Shown here: positions 40,393 to 48,772 of the stretch, piece by piece
How the letters are laid out: every line of letters starts with the position of its first letter
Numbering within the stretch: position 1 is the first letter of the stretch
DNA from: Actinomadura pelletieri DSM 43383
GTDB lineage: Bacteria > Actinomycetota > Actinomycetes > Streptosporangiales > Streptosporangiaceae
Assembly (NCBI RefSeq): GCF_003634705.1
Contig: NZ_RBWU01000003.1
Location: forward strand, 744,001 to 808,000
Length of the DNA: 64,000 bases
Reading direction: 5' to 3'
Position numbers and translations under genes: made by a program
Notes under the pieces: generated by a model
Databases searched by the model: none
Told to the model about the DNA's origin: nothing
What the model saw: only the letters and a program-made list of their open reading frames with translations

Positions 40393-41058
40393 GTGAGCAT
40401 TGTTGCCGCTGCCCACCGCTATCACGAGCTCCCCGACACCCCCTACAACCTTTGGATGCGGGACGAACTCGCCGATGCACTGGAACTCCCCCACGACGGC
40501 ACTCGTGTCGAAATCATCGGTGGGGAGATGATCGTGTCACCAGGGCCTGACTATGGCCACAACGCCGTCATCCGCAGCATCCAGCAGCGATTCTTCGCCG
40601 CGGAACTGACGGACCCCTCGTTCCCATGGCGCTGCATCACCACCCAGGACGTGAAGCTGAGCGACATTCACGATGGCTACATTCCCGACCTGTGCGTGCT
40701 GAGCGTGGAGAACGACAAGCAAGCACGGACTGCGCAGCTCAAGAAGCTGCCTCCCCGGTCGCTGGAACTCGTCGTCGAAGTCACCTCGCCGAACAACGCG
40801 TTCGTTGACCGGGAACCTCGTCGCCGCCATCCCGCTCTCACGAAATGGATCGGGTACGCCCGTGTGGGCGTCCCGTACTACCTGCTGGTCGATCGCGACC
40901 CGCGGGAGGCGCGAACAACGCTGTTCGCCGAACCCCGAACCGGCGACGGCGAGTATCGACAGGCCGTGAGCTGGGATTTCGGGGAGCCCATCAAACTTCC
41001 CGAGCCGTTCGGTCTGGGGATTGCCACGGACGAATGGGAGCCGTGGCAGCGGAGCTGA
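40393..41058 (+). CDS. Uma2-family (DUF820) restriction-endonuclease-fold protein
   Basis: 221-residue protein with a PD-(D/E)XK-like core: RVEIIGGEMIVSPGPDYGHN, later GYIPDLCVLSVE and SLELVVEVTSPNN supply the Asp and Glu-x-Val pattern. This family expands strongly in actinomycetes and cyanobacteria, and its role is unsettled. The GTG at 40393 is chosen because GGAGGA lies 9 bases upstream; earlier in-frame GTG/ATG codons (40372, 40375) have no such site. Confidence 0.85.
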   Translation: MSIVAAAHRYHELPDTPYNLWMRDELADALELPHDGTRVEIIGGEMIVSPGPDYGHNAVIRSIQQRFFAAELTDPSFPWRCITTQDVKLSDIHDGYIPDLCVLSVENDKQARTAQLKKLPPRSLELVVEVTSPNNAFVDREPRRRHPALTKWIGYARVGVPYYLLVDRDPREARTTLFAEPRTGDGEYRQAVSWDFGEPIKLPEPFGLGIATDEWEPWQRS

Positions 41059-41074
41059 GGACTTCTCCGGGCCC

Positions 41075-41101
41075 TGTCACATCCCCTCCGTGCGATCCGT
41101 C
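41075..41101 (+). promoter_or_regulatory. ECF41-type promoter
   Basis: TGTCACA (41075-41081), a 16-base spacer and CGTC (41098-41101) match the promoter recognised by ECF41/SigJ-type sigma factors. It lies 32 bases before the ECF41-like sigma gene, implying autoregulation. Confidence 0.75.
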
Positions 41102-41133
41102 AGTGCTGTGACGTGACCGGCGAGGGGGATGTG

Positions 41134-42006
41134 ATGGAGCAGCGCGAGTTCCTGGCGGACGAGTTCGAGAAGCACCGGGTGCACCTCAAGGCGGTGGCCT
41201 ACCGGATGCTCGGCTCACTCAGTGAGGCGGAGGACGCCGTCCAGGAGGCGTGGCTGAGGCTCAACCGCTCCGACGCGGACGGTATCGACAACCTGGGCGG
41301 CTGGCTGACCACGGTCGTGGGCCGCCTCTGCCTGGACATGCTCCGCTCCCGTACCGCACGCCGCGAGGAACCCCTGGAGGAACGCCTCCCGGACCCGATC
41401 ATCGGCCCGGCGTCCGGTGTCGACCCCGAGCACGAGGCGCTCATGGCCGATTCGGTCGGCCTCGCGCTGTTGGTGGTCCTGGAGTCCCTTACTCCCGCCG
41501 AGCGGCTCGCGTTCGTTCTGCACGACACCTTCGCCATACCGTTCGAGGACATCGCCCCCATCGTCGGACGGACCCCGGCCGCGGCGCGGCAGCTCGCCAG
41601 CCGGGCCCGCCGCCGCGTGCGGGGCGCCGCGCCCGATCCCGAACGCGACCGGGCCCGCCAGCGCGAGGTCGTCGACGCGTTCCAGGCGGCGGCGCGCGGC
41701 GGCGACTTCCAGGCCCTCCTCGCCGTCCTGGATCCCGACGTGGTGCTGCGCGCCGACCTCGGGGCCGGCGGCCGGAAGGTCGTCCGCGGCGCGGAGGCCG
41801 TCGCCGGTCAGGCCCTCCTGTTCCGCCGGGTGGGCGGCGAGTCGCGGCCCGCGCTGGTCAACGGCACGGCCGGGATGATCGGGTCCATCAACGGACGGAC
41901 GACGTCCGTGCTGTCCTTCGTGATCGTGAACGGCAGGGTGGCCGCCATCGACATCCTCGCCGACCCCGACCGTCTGGCCGACCTCGACCTCAGCGTCCTC
42001 GACTGA
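41134..42006 (+). CDS. ECF41 (SigJ-type) RNA polymerase sigma factor
   Basis: 290-residue extracytoplasmic-function sigma factor. Sigma-2 (about residues 8-75, AYRMLGSLSEAEDAVQEAWLRL) and sigma-4 (about 110-165) are followed by a fused SnoaL-like domain (about 175-290) typical of ECF41, where the extension acts in place of a separate anti-sigma factor. DLGAGGRKV corresponds to the conserved DGGGK-type linker. The ATG at 41134 follows CGAGGGGG. The usual partner gene (carboxymuconolactone decarboxylase or oxidoreductase) is not adjacent. The matching promoter is upstream. Confidence 0.92.
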   Translation: MEQREFLADEFEKHRVHLKAVAYRMLGSLSEAEDAVQEAWLRLNRSDADGIDNLGGWLTTVVGRLCLDMLRSRTARREEPLEERLPDPIIGPASGVDPEHEALMADSVGLALLVVLESLTPAERLAFVLHDTFAIPFEDIAPIVGRTPAAARQLASRARRRVRGAAPDPERDRARQREVVDAFQAAARGGDFQALLAVLDPDVVLRADLGAGGRKVVRGAEAVAGQALLFRRVGGESRPALVNGTAGMIGSINGRTTSVLSFVIVNGRVAAIDILADPDRLADLDLSVLD

Positions 42007-42012
42007 CCGGGG

Positions 42013-42750
42013 TCACAGCCCGAGCAGGGTCTCGATTCCCAGGGTGAGGCGGTCGAGCTCCCCGACCTTGCGGACGGCGAGAAGGACGCCCGGCATGAAC
42101 GACTCGCGGTTCATCGAGTCGTGCCGGATGGTGAACAACTCACCGTGCCCGCCGAGAACGACCTCCTGATGGGCGACGGCACCGGACATGCGGACCGCGT
42201 GGACGCGGACCCCGTCCACGTCGGCGCCGCGCGCGCCGGCGATCTCGGACGTGGTGGCGTCCGGGGACGGTGCCACCCCGGCCTCGGCACGGGCGGCGGC
42301 GACGAGTTCGGCGGTGCGGTAGGCGGTGCCGGACGGGGCGTCGGCCTTGTTCGGATGGTGCGTCTCGACGATCTCGACGGACTCGAAGAACGGCGCCGCC
42401 TTCTGCGCGAAGTGCATCATCAGCACCGCGCCGATGCCGAAGTTGGGGGCGATGATGACATTGCCCGCCGAGTCGTCGGTCAGCCAGGACCGGACCGTGT
42501 CGACCCGCGACGGATCGAACCCGCTGGTACCGACGACGGCGTGCAGGCCGTGCTCGACGCACCACTTGAGGTTGTCCATGACGACGCCGGGGTGAGTGAA
42601 GTCGACGACGACCTCGGCGACGGCCAGCTTGTCGAGCGCGTCACCCTGGTCGACGGCGGCGACGAGCTCCATGTCGTCGGCCCCCTCCACGGCACGGCAC
42701 ACCTCGATGCCCATCCGGCCCCGCGCGCCCAGCACCCCGACCTTGATCAC
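42013..42750 (-). CDS. dapB: 4-hydroxy-tetrahydrodipicolinate reductase
   Basis: 245-residue NAD(P)H enzyme, the step after DapA in lysine and diaminopimelate synthesis. The nucleotide motif GARGRMG is at residues 8-14. Catalytic ETHHPNKADAPSGTA (near 130-145) has the HH and K pair. It lies 12 kb from dapA, with accessory genes between. Confidence 0.96.
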   Translation of the reverse strand: MIKVGVLGARGRMGIEVCRAVEGADDMELVAAVDQGDALDKLAVAEVVVDFTHPGVVMDNLKWCVEHGLHAVVGTSGFDPSRVDTVRSWLTDDSAGNVIIAPNFGIGAVLMMHFAQKAAPFFESVEIVETHHPNKADAPSGTAYRTAELVAAARAEAGVAPSPDATTSEIAGARGADVDGVRVHAVRMSGAVAHQEVVLGGHGELFTIRHDSMNRESFMPGVLLAVRKVGELDRLTLGIETLLGL

Positions 42751-42789
42751 GTGTGTTCCTCCCGGTTGGCGTCCCGCCGAGCCTATCGC

Positions 42790-43413
42790 TCAGAAACGCT
42801 TGCCGAGCTCTCGCGCCTCGGCGTGGGCGGCCCGGCGCCCGGCCTCGGCGTCGGCGGTCGCCAGGTTCGGGCGGAACGTGACGGTGCTGATGTCGTCGAT
42901 CCCGGCCCAGCGCAGCCACCCGTCCAGGAACGGCGCCTGATGGTCGGCCCCGAACGCGGGCGGCCGCCCCTCTCCGTAGACGGCACTGGTGTAGACGACG
43001 GCGGCCTTCTTGCCGCTCAACAGACCGCTGTAGCCCTTCTCGGGATCGAAGGTGAACACCCACCCCGGCTGGGACACCACATCGACGAACTGCTTCAGGA
43101 TGTACGGAACGCTCGTGTTCCACATGGGAACGCTGAACAGGTAACGGTCATAGGAGTCGAAGCGCTCGAAGACCCTGCGAAGGGCCTCCCAGGCGGCGGC
43201 CTGCTCACCGGACAGCTCGTTCCCCGCGAAGACGGCCATCTTGGCCCCCGCCGCCGCGGGCCCGAACTCGGGGAGCGTGCCGTCCCACAGGTCGTAGTGG
43301 TCGACGACATCGCCATGAACGTCGCGGTAGGCGTCCACGAACACCCCGGCGAGCGCCAACGACTCCGACGCGATCCCCCGCGGCGAAGCAGAAACATGCA
43401 GCAGACGAGACAC
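42790..43413 (-). CDS. azoR: FMN-dependent NADH:quinone/azo reductase
   Basis: 207-residue flavodoxin-like protein of the AzoR family: SASPRGIASES binds the FMN phosphate, PMWNTSVPYILKQFVDVV is the flavin-side motif. It reduces quinones or azo compounds with two electrons. The GTG at 43413 has GGAGG 8 bases upstream. Two GGACC-type palindromes lie just upstream, suggesting repressor control. It ends 39 bases before the dapB start. Confidence 0.92.
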   Translation of the reverse strand: MSRLLHVSASPRGIASESLALAGVFVDAYRDVHGDVVDHYDLWDGTLPEFGPAAAGAKMAVFAGNELSGEQAAAWEALRRVFERFDSYDRYLFSVPMWNTSVPYILKQFVDVVSQPGWVFTFDPEKGYSGLLSGKKAAVVYTSAVYGEGRPPAFGADHQAPFLDGWLRWAGIDDISTVTFRPNLATADAEAGRRAAHAEARELGKRF

Positions 43414-43433
43414 GAATACCCCTCCAAGAATAC

Positions 43434-43482
43434 GGACCAAGGTCCACTTGCCGATGAAGGAAGATTAACGGACCCCAGTCCG
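43434..43482. promoter_or_regulatory. Two palindromic operator candidates of azoR
   Basis: GGACCAAGGTCC (43434-43445) and CGGACCCCAGTCCG (43469-43482), centre to centre about 36 bases, share the GGAC..GTCC arms. They flank the likely promoter of azoR. No regulator gene is adjacent. Confidence 0.6.
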
Positions 43483-43655
43483 CTTAGCAAGCCGCACGTC
43501 CCCGCCATGGTCGCCAAGGACTCCCACCCAGAGACTGAAACCCGCCCCAAGAACCTGACGGGCCAACGAGCCGACGCAAAACCTGAGCGCGCAACGACGA
43601 AGGCCCTCAGACCGGCAGTGAGCACAGATGGGCAAGTTGGTGACACCAGGGAGGC

Positions 43656-44430
43656 GCCGACCTCAGCCCGTCACCGCAACCCGCAACAACCCCAGCCGTT
43701 GTGATCGCGTCCGAAGGCAGGTTCGAGCCTGCGAGAACCTGATCGCGCAGCGAGCCGCAAGGCGAGCCGAAGCGATGCCAGCGATCACACGCAGTCCACG
43801 ACGATGGAGGGCCGCCAGGCCCGAAGGAGGAGTGCACTGCAATAAACACAGCGACCCCAGCCCGCCTCCGCAACCCCGCAACTACCCCAACCCCTGCGAT
43901 CGCGTCCGAAGGCAGGTTCAAGCGAAGCGAGAACCTGATCGCGCAGCGAGCCGCCAGGCGAGCCGAAGCGATGCCAGCGATCGCCCGCAGTTCACGACGA
44001 TGGAGGGCCCCCCGGGCCCGAAGGAGGAGTGCACTGCAATAAACACAGCGACCCCAGCCCGCCTCCGCAACCCCGCAACTACCCCAACCCCTGCGATCGC
44101 GTCCGAAGGCAGGTTCAAGCGAAGCGAGAACCTGATCGCGCAGCGAGCCGCCAGGCGAGCCGAAGCGATGCCAGCGATCGCCCGCAGTTCACGACGATGG
44201 AGGGCCCCCCGGGCCCGAAGGAGGAGTGCACTGCAATAAACACAGCGACCCCAGCCCGCCTCCGCAACCCCGCAACTACCCCAACCCCTGCGATCGCGTC
44301 CGAAGGCAGGTTCGAGCTTGCGAGAACCTGATCGCGCAGCGAGCCGTAAGGCGAGCCGGAGCGATGCCAGCGATCGCATCAATTTTTCGACGATGGAGGC
44401 CCGCTAGGGCCGAAGGAGGAGAAAAATTAA
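43656..44430. repeat. Four-copy tandem array of a ~197-bp structured element
   Basis: Units start near 43656, 43851, 44048 and 44245; units 2 and 3 are identical over most of their length, and 1 and 4 are diverged. Each unit has outer helix P1 (unit 1: 43700-43708 with 43781-43789), inner helix CAGGTTC/GAACCTG (43718-43724 with 43735-43741), a GCC-loop-GGC hairpin, then a second domain: helix C (43791-43799 with 43832-43840) enclosing GACGATGGA, hairpin GGGCC/GGCCC (43809-43813 with 43818-43822) and GAAGGAGGA. P1, helix C and the apical hairpin show paired changes between units. The period is not a multiple of three, so it is not protein-coding. The strand is not known. Confidence 0.9.
44381..44428 (-). 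terminator. Terminal hairpin of the array at the M16 protease stop
   Basis: In unit 4, helix C is replaced by AATTTTTC (44381-44388) and GAAAAATT (44421-44428), a perfect 8-bp AT stem enclosing the conserved loops and the GGCCC/GGGCC hairpin. It overlaps the protease stop codon (44429-44427). On the minus strand this would form at the very end of the protease mRNA. Confidence 0.55.
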
Positions 44431-45731
44431 ATAGACACCGGCCCTATGACTGTGAGGGCTTGGGGGGTGGTGAGGATTTCCTGGGCGACTGTGCGGACGT
44501 CGTCGAGGGTGACTGACTCGATGCGGGCCAGAACCTCGTCTACGGGTAGGAGGGACTCGTAGACCAGTTCGCTCTTGCCGATGCGGCTCATGCGGGAGCC
44601 GGTGTCCTCCAGGCCGAGGACCATCGCGCCGCGGAGTTGGCCCTTTCCGCGTTCCAGTTCTTCGGCGGTGAGGCCGGTGGTGACGGCCTTGTCGAGTTCG
44701 TCGCGGCAGATGGAGAGGACCTCCTCGGCCTTGGCGGGCTGGCAGCCCGCGTAGACGCCGAAGATGCCGGAGTCGGCGTACTGGGCGGTGTAGCTGTACA
44801 CCGAGTACGCCAGGCCGCGCTTCTCGCGGATCTCCTGGAAGAGGCGGGACGACATGCCGCCGCCGAGTGCCGCGTTCAGGACGCCGAGGGCGAAGCGGCG
44901 GTCGTCGGTGCGGGAGACGCCGGCGCCGCCGAGGATGATGTGGGCCTGTTCGGTGTCCTTCTCGATCACGACGCGGCGGGGGTCGATCGGGACGGCGGTT
45001 CCGTCGAGGCGGGGCGGGGCGGGTTCGGCGTCGCCGGTGAGGTGCGGTTCGAAGGCGCGGGTCACCAGGCCGACGACCTCGTCGTGGTCGATGTTGCCCG
45101 CCACCGACACCACCAGGTTGGACGGGACGTAGTGCCGGAGGTAGTAGCCGTGGATGCGGTCCCGGGACAGCGCGTTGATGGAGTCCTCGGTGCCGAGGAT
45201 GGGACGTCCGAGGGGGGTGTCGCCGTACAGGGCGGTGGCGAACTCGTCGTGGATCAGGTCGCCGGGGTCGTCGTCGCGCATGTGGATCTCTTCGAGGATC
45301 ACGCCGCGTTCGGCCTCGACGTCCTCGGGACGGTTCACCGACGCGGCGACCATGTCGGAGACGACGTCCACGGCGAGCGGCAGGTCGGCGTCAAGGACCC
45401 GCGCGTAGTAGCAGGTGTACTCCTTCGCGGTGAACGCGTTGAGGTCGCCGCCGACCGCGTCGATCGCCGCGGAGATCTCCAGGGCGGATCGCCGTTTCGT
45501 GCCCTTGAAGAGCACGTGTTCGAGGTAGTGGCTGGCACCGGCGTCGGCGGGGGCCTCGTCGCGGGAGCCGACCGCGGACCAGATGCCGAACGCGGCGGAC
45601 CGGACGGTCGGCATCGTCTCGGTGATGATCCGCAGTCCGCCGGGCAGGATGGTGCGGCGCACCGCGCCGGCTCCGTCGGTGTGGATCGTGGTGGTGGTGC
45701 CGGGCTCCTGCGCCCTCGCCGGCAGGGTCAC
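44427..45731 (-). CDS. M16-family zinc metalloprotease
   Basis: 434-residue processing-peptidase-like protein. The inverted zinc motif HYLEH is at residues 68-72, with the distal Glu in the ERGVILEEI segment; the C-terminal inactive half carries the R/Y pair (REKRGLAYSVYSY). It is the actinobacterial gene regularly found after pnp (PepR-type). Substrate unknown, and no signal peptide, so cytoplasmic. GTG start with a weak ribosome site. The TAA stop lies inside the last unit of the repeat array. Confidence 0.93.
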   Translation of the reverse strand: MTLPARAQEPGTTTTIHTDGAGAVRRTILPGGLRIITETMPTVRSAAFGIWSAVGSRDEAPADAGASHYLEHVLFKGTKRRSALEISAAIDAVGGDLNAFTAKEYTCYYARVLDADLPLAVDVVSDMVAASVNRPEDVEAERGVILEEIHMRDDDPGDLIHDEFATALYGDTPLGRPILGTEDSINALSRDRIHGYYLRHYVPSNLVVSVAGNIDHDEVVGLVTRAFEPHLTGDAEPAPPRLDGTAVPIDPRRVVIEKDTEQAHIILGGAGVSRTDDRRFALGVLNAALGGGMSSRLFQEIREKRGLAYSVYSYTAQYADSGIFGVYAGCQPAKAEEVLSICRDELDKAVTTGLTAEELERGKGQLRGAMVLGLEDTGSRMSRIGKSELVYESLLPVDEVLARIESVTLDDVRTVAQEILTTPQALTVIGPVSI

Positions 45732-45756
45732 GTGTCGCTCACATTTCCAGATGCGG

Positions 45757-45792
45757 CCGACCAGCCGTCCCGCGCGGGGACGGCCGGTCGGT
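45757..45792 (-). terminator. Hairpin between pnp and the M16 protease gene
   Basis: Long stem with small bulges: 45757-45771 pairs with 45776-45792 around a 4-base loop. It lies in the 73-base gap, so it probably lowers read-through or protects the pnp 3' end. Confidence 0.6.
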
Positions 45793-45804
45793 CATCGGCC
45801 GGGG

Positions 45805-48147
45805 TCAGGAGTTGCGCTGGCCTGCGTCGTCGCCGCCACGGCGGGTGCGGCGGCGGCGCGGGCGGCGCTCGCCGTCGTCGTCGCGGCGTTCCCGGCGCTC
45901 ACCGGAGGCCTCGGCGGCGGGGGCGTCGCCCTCGCCGGAGTCGGCCTTGTCCGCGCCCTCACGTTCGATCACCTCGACCGGCACCAGCGACAGCTTGCCG
46001 CGCTGGTCGATCTCGGTGACCTCCACCTGGATCTTCTCGCCGACGCCCATCACGTCCTCGACGTTCTCGATCCGGGCGCCGCCGTGCAGCTTGCGGATCT
46101 GCGAGACGTGCAGCAGGCCGTCCTTGCCGGGCAGCAGCGACACGAACGCGCCGAACGTGGTGGTCTTGACGACGGTGCCGAGGAACCGCTCGCCGACCTC
46201 CGGCATGTGCGGGTTCGCGATCGAGTTGATCGCCTGCCGGGCCGCCTCGGCGGACGGGCCGTCGGTGGCGCCGACGTAGATCGTGCCGTCGTCCTCGATC
46301 GTGATGTCGGCGCCGGTGTCGTCCTGGATCGAGTTGATCATCTTGCCCTTGGGGCCGATGACCTCGCCGATCTTGTCGACCGGGACCTTGATGGTGATGA
46401 TCCGCGGCGCGTTCGGGCTCATCTCGGCGGGCGCCTCGATGGCCTCCTGCATGACGTCGAGGATCGCGAGGCGGGCGCCCTTGGCCTGCTTCAGCGCGGC
46501 GGCCAGCACGGAGGCGGGAATGCCGTCGAGCTTGGTGTCGAGCTGGAGCGCGGTGATCACGTCACGGGTGCCGGCGACCTTGAAGTCCATGTCGCCGAAG
46601 GCGTCCTCGGCGCCGAGGATGTCGGTCAGCGTGACGTACTCGTCACCCTCGTTGATGAGGCCCATGGCGATGCCCGCCACCATCTGCTTGAGCGGGACGC
46701 CCGCGTCCAGCAGCGACATGGTGGACGCGCACACCGAGCCCATCGACGTGGAGCCGTTCGACCCGAGCGCCTCCGACACCTGCCGGATCGCGTACGGGAA
46801 CTCCTCGCGGCTCGGCAGCACCGGGATCAGGGCGCGCTCGGCGAGGGCGCCGTGTCCGATCTCGCGACGCTTCGGCGACCCGACGCGGCCGGTCTCACCG
46901 GTGGAGTACGGCGGGAAGTTGTAGTTGTGCATGTACCGCTTGGTGCGCTCGGGGTTGAGCGTGTCGATCATCTGCTCCATGCGGAGCATGTTCAGCGTGG
47001 TCACGCCGAGGATCTGCGTCTCACCGCGCTCGAACAGCGCCGACCCGTGCACCCGCGGGACGACGTGCGCCTCGGCGGTGAGCTGCCGGATGTCCTTCGG
47101 GCCGCGGCCGTCGATGCGCAGCCCGTCGCGGGCGACCCGCTCGCGGACGAGCTTCTTGGTCACGGCGCGGTACGCGGCGGAGATCTCCTTCTCGCGGCCC
47201 TCGAAGGTCTCGGCGAGCTTCTCCGCGACGGCCGCCTTGATCTCGTCCAGCCGGGTCTCGCGCTCCTGCTTGCCGACGATCGTGAGGGCCTGCGTGAGGT
47301 CCTCGGTGGCGGCGTCGGAGACGGCGGAGTACACGTCGTCCTGGTAGTCCAGGAAGATCGGGTACTCGGCGGTCTCCTTGGCGGCGACGGCGGCGAGTTC
47401 GCTCTGCGCCTGGCAGAGGGCCTTGATGAACGGCTTGGCCGCCTCCAGGCCCTCGGCGACGGTCTCCTCGGTGGGGGCGGTGGCGCCCTCGCCGACGAGC
47501 TTGAGGGTGTCGCGGGTGGACTCGGCCTCCACCATCATGATCGCGACGTCGCCGTCCTCCAGGACGCGTCCGGCGACCACCATGTCGAAGGTGGCGTTCT
47601 CCAGCTCGGGGTGGGTCGGGAAGCCGATCCAGCGGCCCTCGATCAGCGCGACGCGGACGCCGCCGATCGGGCCGGAGAACGGCAGGCCGGCCAGCTGCGT
47701 GGACATCGAGGCCGCGTTGATCGCGACGACGTCGTACAGGTGGTCGGGATGCAACGCCATGATCGTCTCAACGACCTGGATCTCGTTGCGCAGGCCCTTG
47801 ACGAACGACGGGCGCAGCGGCCGGTCGATCAGGCGACAGGTCAGGATCGCGTCCTCGGACGGACGACCCTCCCGGCGGAAGAACGAGCCGGGGATGCGCC
47901 CGGCCGCGTACATCCGCTCCTCGACGTCCACGGTCAGCGGGAAGAAGTCGAGATTCTCCTTCGGCTTCTTCGACGCGGTGGTCGCCGACAGCACCATCGT
48001 CTCGTCGTCGAGATAGGCGACGGCGGAGCCGGCGGCCTGGCGGGCCAGCCGGCCCGTCTCGAAGCGAATGGTGCGGGTGCCGAAGTCGCCGTTGTCGATG
48101 ACGGCCTCGGTGCTGTGGGCGCCGTCGATGCGCACGGCTTCTGTCAC
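45805..48147 (-). CDS. pnp: Polyribonucleotide nucleotidyltransferase (PNPase / GPSI)
   Basis: 780-residue 3'-5' phosphorolytic exoribonuclease that also adds tails; it is bifunctional with pppGpp synthesis in related species. Two RNase PH cores (RIPGSFFRREGRPSE and GDMDFKVAGT), the KH domain (IGEVIGPKGKMINSIQDDTGADI) and the S1 domain (VGERFLGTVVKTTTFGAFVSL) are in order. An Arg/Asp/Glu-rich tail follows S1. GTG start with AGGAGG upstream. The 320-base leader between the rpsO terminator and the start may host autoregulation. Confidence 0.97.
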   Translation of the reverse strand: MTEAVRIDGAHSTEAVIDNGDFGTRTIRFETGRLARQAAGSAVAYLDDETMVLSATTASKKPKENLDFFPLTVDVEERMYAAGRIPGSFFRREGRPSEDAILTCRLIDRPLRPSFVKGLRNEIQVVETIMALHPDHLYDVVAINAASMSTQLAGLPFSGPIGGVRVALIEGRWIGFPTHPELENATFDMVVAGRVLEDGDVAIMMVEAESTRDTLKLVGEGATAPTEETVAEGLEAAKPFIKALCQAQSELAAVAAKETAEYPIFLDYQDDVYSAVSDAATEDLTQALTIVGKQERETRLDEIKAAVAEKLAETFEGREKEISAAYRAVTKKLVRERVARDGLRIDGRGPKDIRQLTAEAHVVPRVHGSALFERGETQILGVTTLNMLRMEQMIDTLNPERTKRYMHNYNFPPYSTGETGRVGSPKRREIGHGALAERALIPVLPSREEFPYAIRQVSEALGSNGSTSMGSVCASTMSLLDAGVPLKQMVAGIAMGLINEGDEYVTLTDILGAEDAFGDMDFKVAGTRDVITALQLDTKLDGIPASVLAAALKQAKGARLAILDVMQEAIEAPAEMSPNAPRIITIKVPVDKIGEVIGPKGKMINSIQDDTGADITIEDDGTIYVGATDGPSAEAARQAINSIANPHMPEVGERFLGTVVKTTTFGAFVSLLPGKDGLLHVSQIRKLHGGARIENVEDVMGVGEKIQVEVTEIDQRGKLSLVPVEVIEREGADKADSGEGDAPAAEASGERRERRDDDGERRPRRRRTRRGGDDAGQRNS

Positions 48148-48467
48148 GGGAAACCTCCTCAGGGTTCCATATCGGTCCTCGCGGCCGTTTCCCGTGGTTT
48201 CACGCTGCCGGTCTTCGATCGAAGCGCCCGGATCGAGATGTCCGCCGATGCGGCGGAACGGATCCGGAAGCCACTACCGAGGACCGGCCCGCACCAGCGG
48301 TGTCCGCGAGGCTTGTCTACAGTTGTACGGCTCGTCCGCGCCTGCCGGGGCGGTCGGACGGCCGGTGCGCCGGTGGCGGCCCGTCCAGCAGGACCCGGCG
48401 CGTCTCGGACGGCGCGTCGCTCACCCCGTCCGGCCATGGGCGCTCGGCCCACGGCGGGCCATAAAGG
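48148..48467 (-). other. pnp leader region
   Basis: 320 bases between the rpsO terminator and pnp, without a convincing ORF. PNPase genes usually control their own leader; several GC-rich inverted segments are present but no single dominant structure could be assigned by eye. A pnp promoter is expected here. Confidence 0.4.
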
Positions 48468-48494
48468 AAGGGAGTGGCCCGGCGGGCCACTCCC
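48468..48494 (-). terminator. rpsO terminator
   Basis: Perfect 12-bp stem (48468-48479 with 48483-48494), 3-base loop, followed on the minus strand by TTCCTTTAT, close to an intrinsic terminator with T run. Confidence 0.82.
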
Positions 48495-48502
48495 TCACCG
48501 TC

Positions 48503-48772
48503 CTAGCGGCGCAGACCGAGTCGCTCGATCAGCTGCCGGTAACGGTTGATGTCCTTGTTGGCGAGGTACTTCAGGAGGCGGCGACGACGGCCGACCAGCA
48601 GCAGAAGGCCGCGGCGGCTGTGGTGGTCGTGCTTGTGCTCCTTGAGGTGCTCGGTCAGATCGTTGATCCGACGCGTGAGCAGCGCGACCTGGACCTCCGG
48701 GGATCCGGTGTCACCCTCAGTGGTCGCGTACTCCGAGATGATCTTGTTCTTGGTGGCGGTGTCGAGCGACAC
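48503..48772 (-). CDS. rpsO: 30S ribosomal protein S15
   Basis: 89 residues, standard length. GDTGSPEVQVALLTRRINDLTEHLKEH and RRGLLLLVGRRRRLLKYL bind 16S rRNA in the platform. GTG start with AGGAG upstream. It lies between ribF and pnp, the conserved order. Confidence 0.98.
   Translation of the reverse strand: MSLDTATKNKIISEYATTEGDTGSPEVQVALLTRRINDLTEHLKEHKHDHHSRRGLLLLVGRRRRLLKYLANKDINRYRQLIERLGLRR

Noticed and set aside
43507..43704. Short plus-strand ORF upstream of the repeat array
   Set aside because: It is the tail of a dapB/azoR antisense frame, with no ribosome site and a Thr/Arg/Gln-rich shadow composition.
43718..43741. tRNA T-arm-like GGTTCGAG in array units 1 and 4
   Set aside because: No acceptor, D or anticodon arms fit around it; units 2 and 3 change the loop to AAGCGAAGCGA.
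43656..44430. CRISPR array
   Set aside because: Units are ~197 bp without short repeat/spacer alternation, and there are no cas genes.
44029..44516. Proline- and arginine-rich peptides readable through the tandem array
   Set aside because: The 197-bp period shifts the frame in each unit and the GGAGGA sits directly on the GTG; changes follow helix pairing rather than codons.
45583..48549. A 988-codon plus-strand frame
   Set aside because: Antisense to pnp, with the same shadow composition; no start signal or domain.
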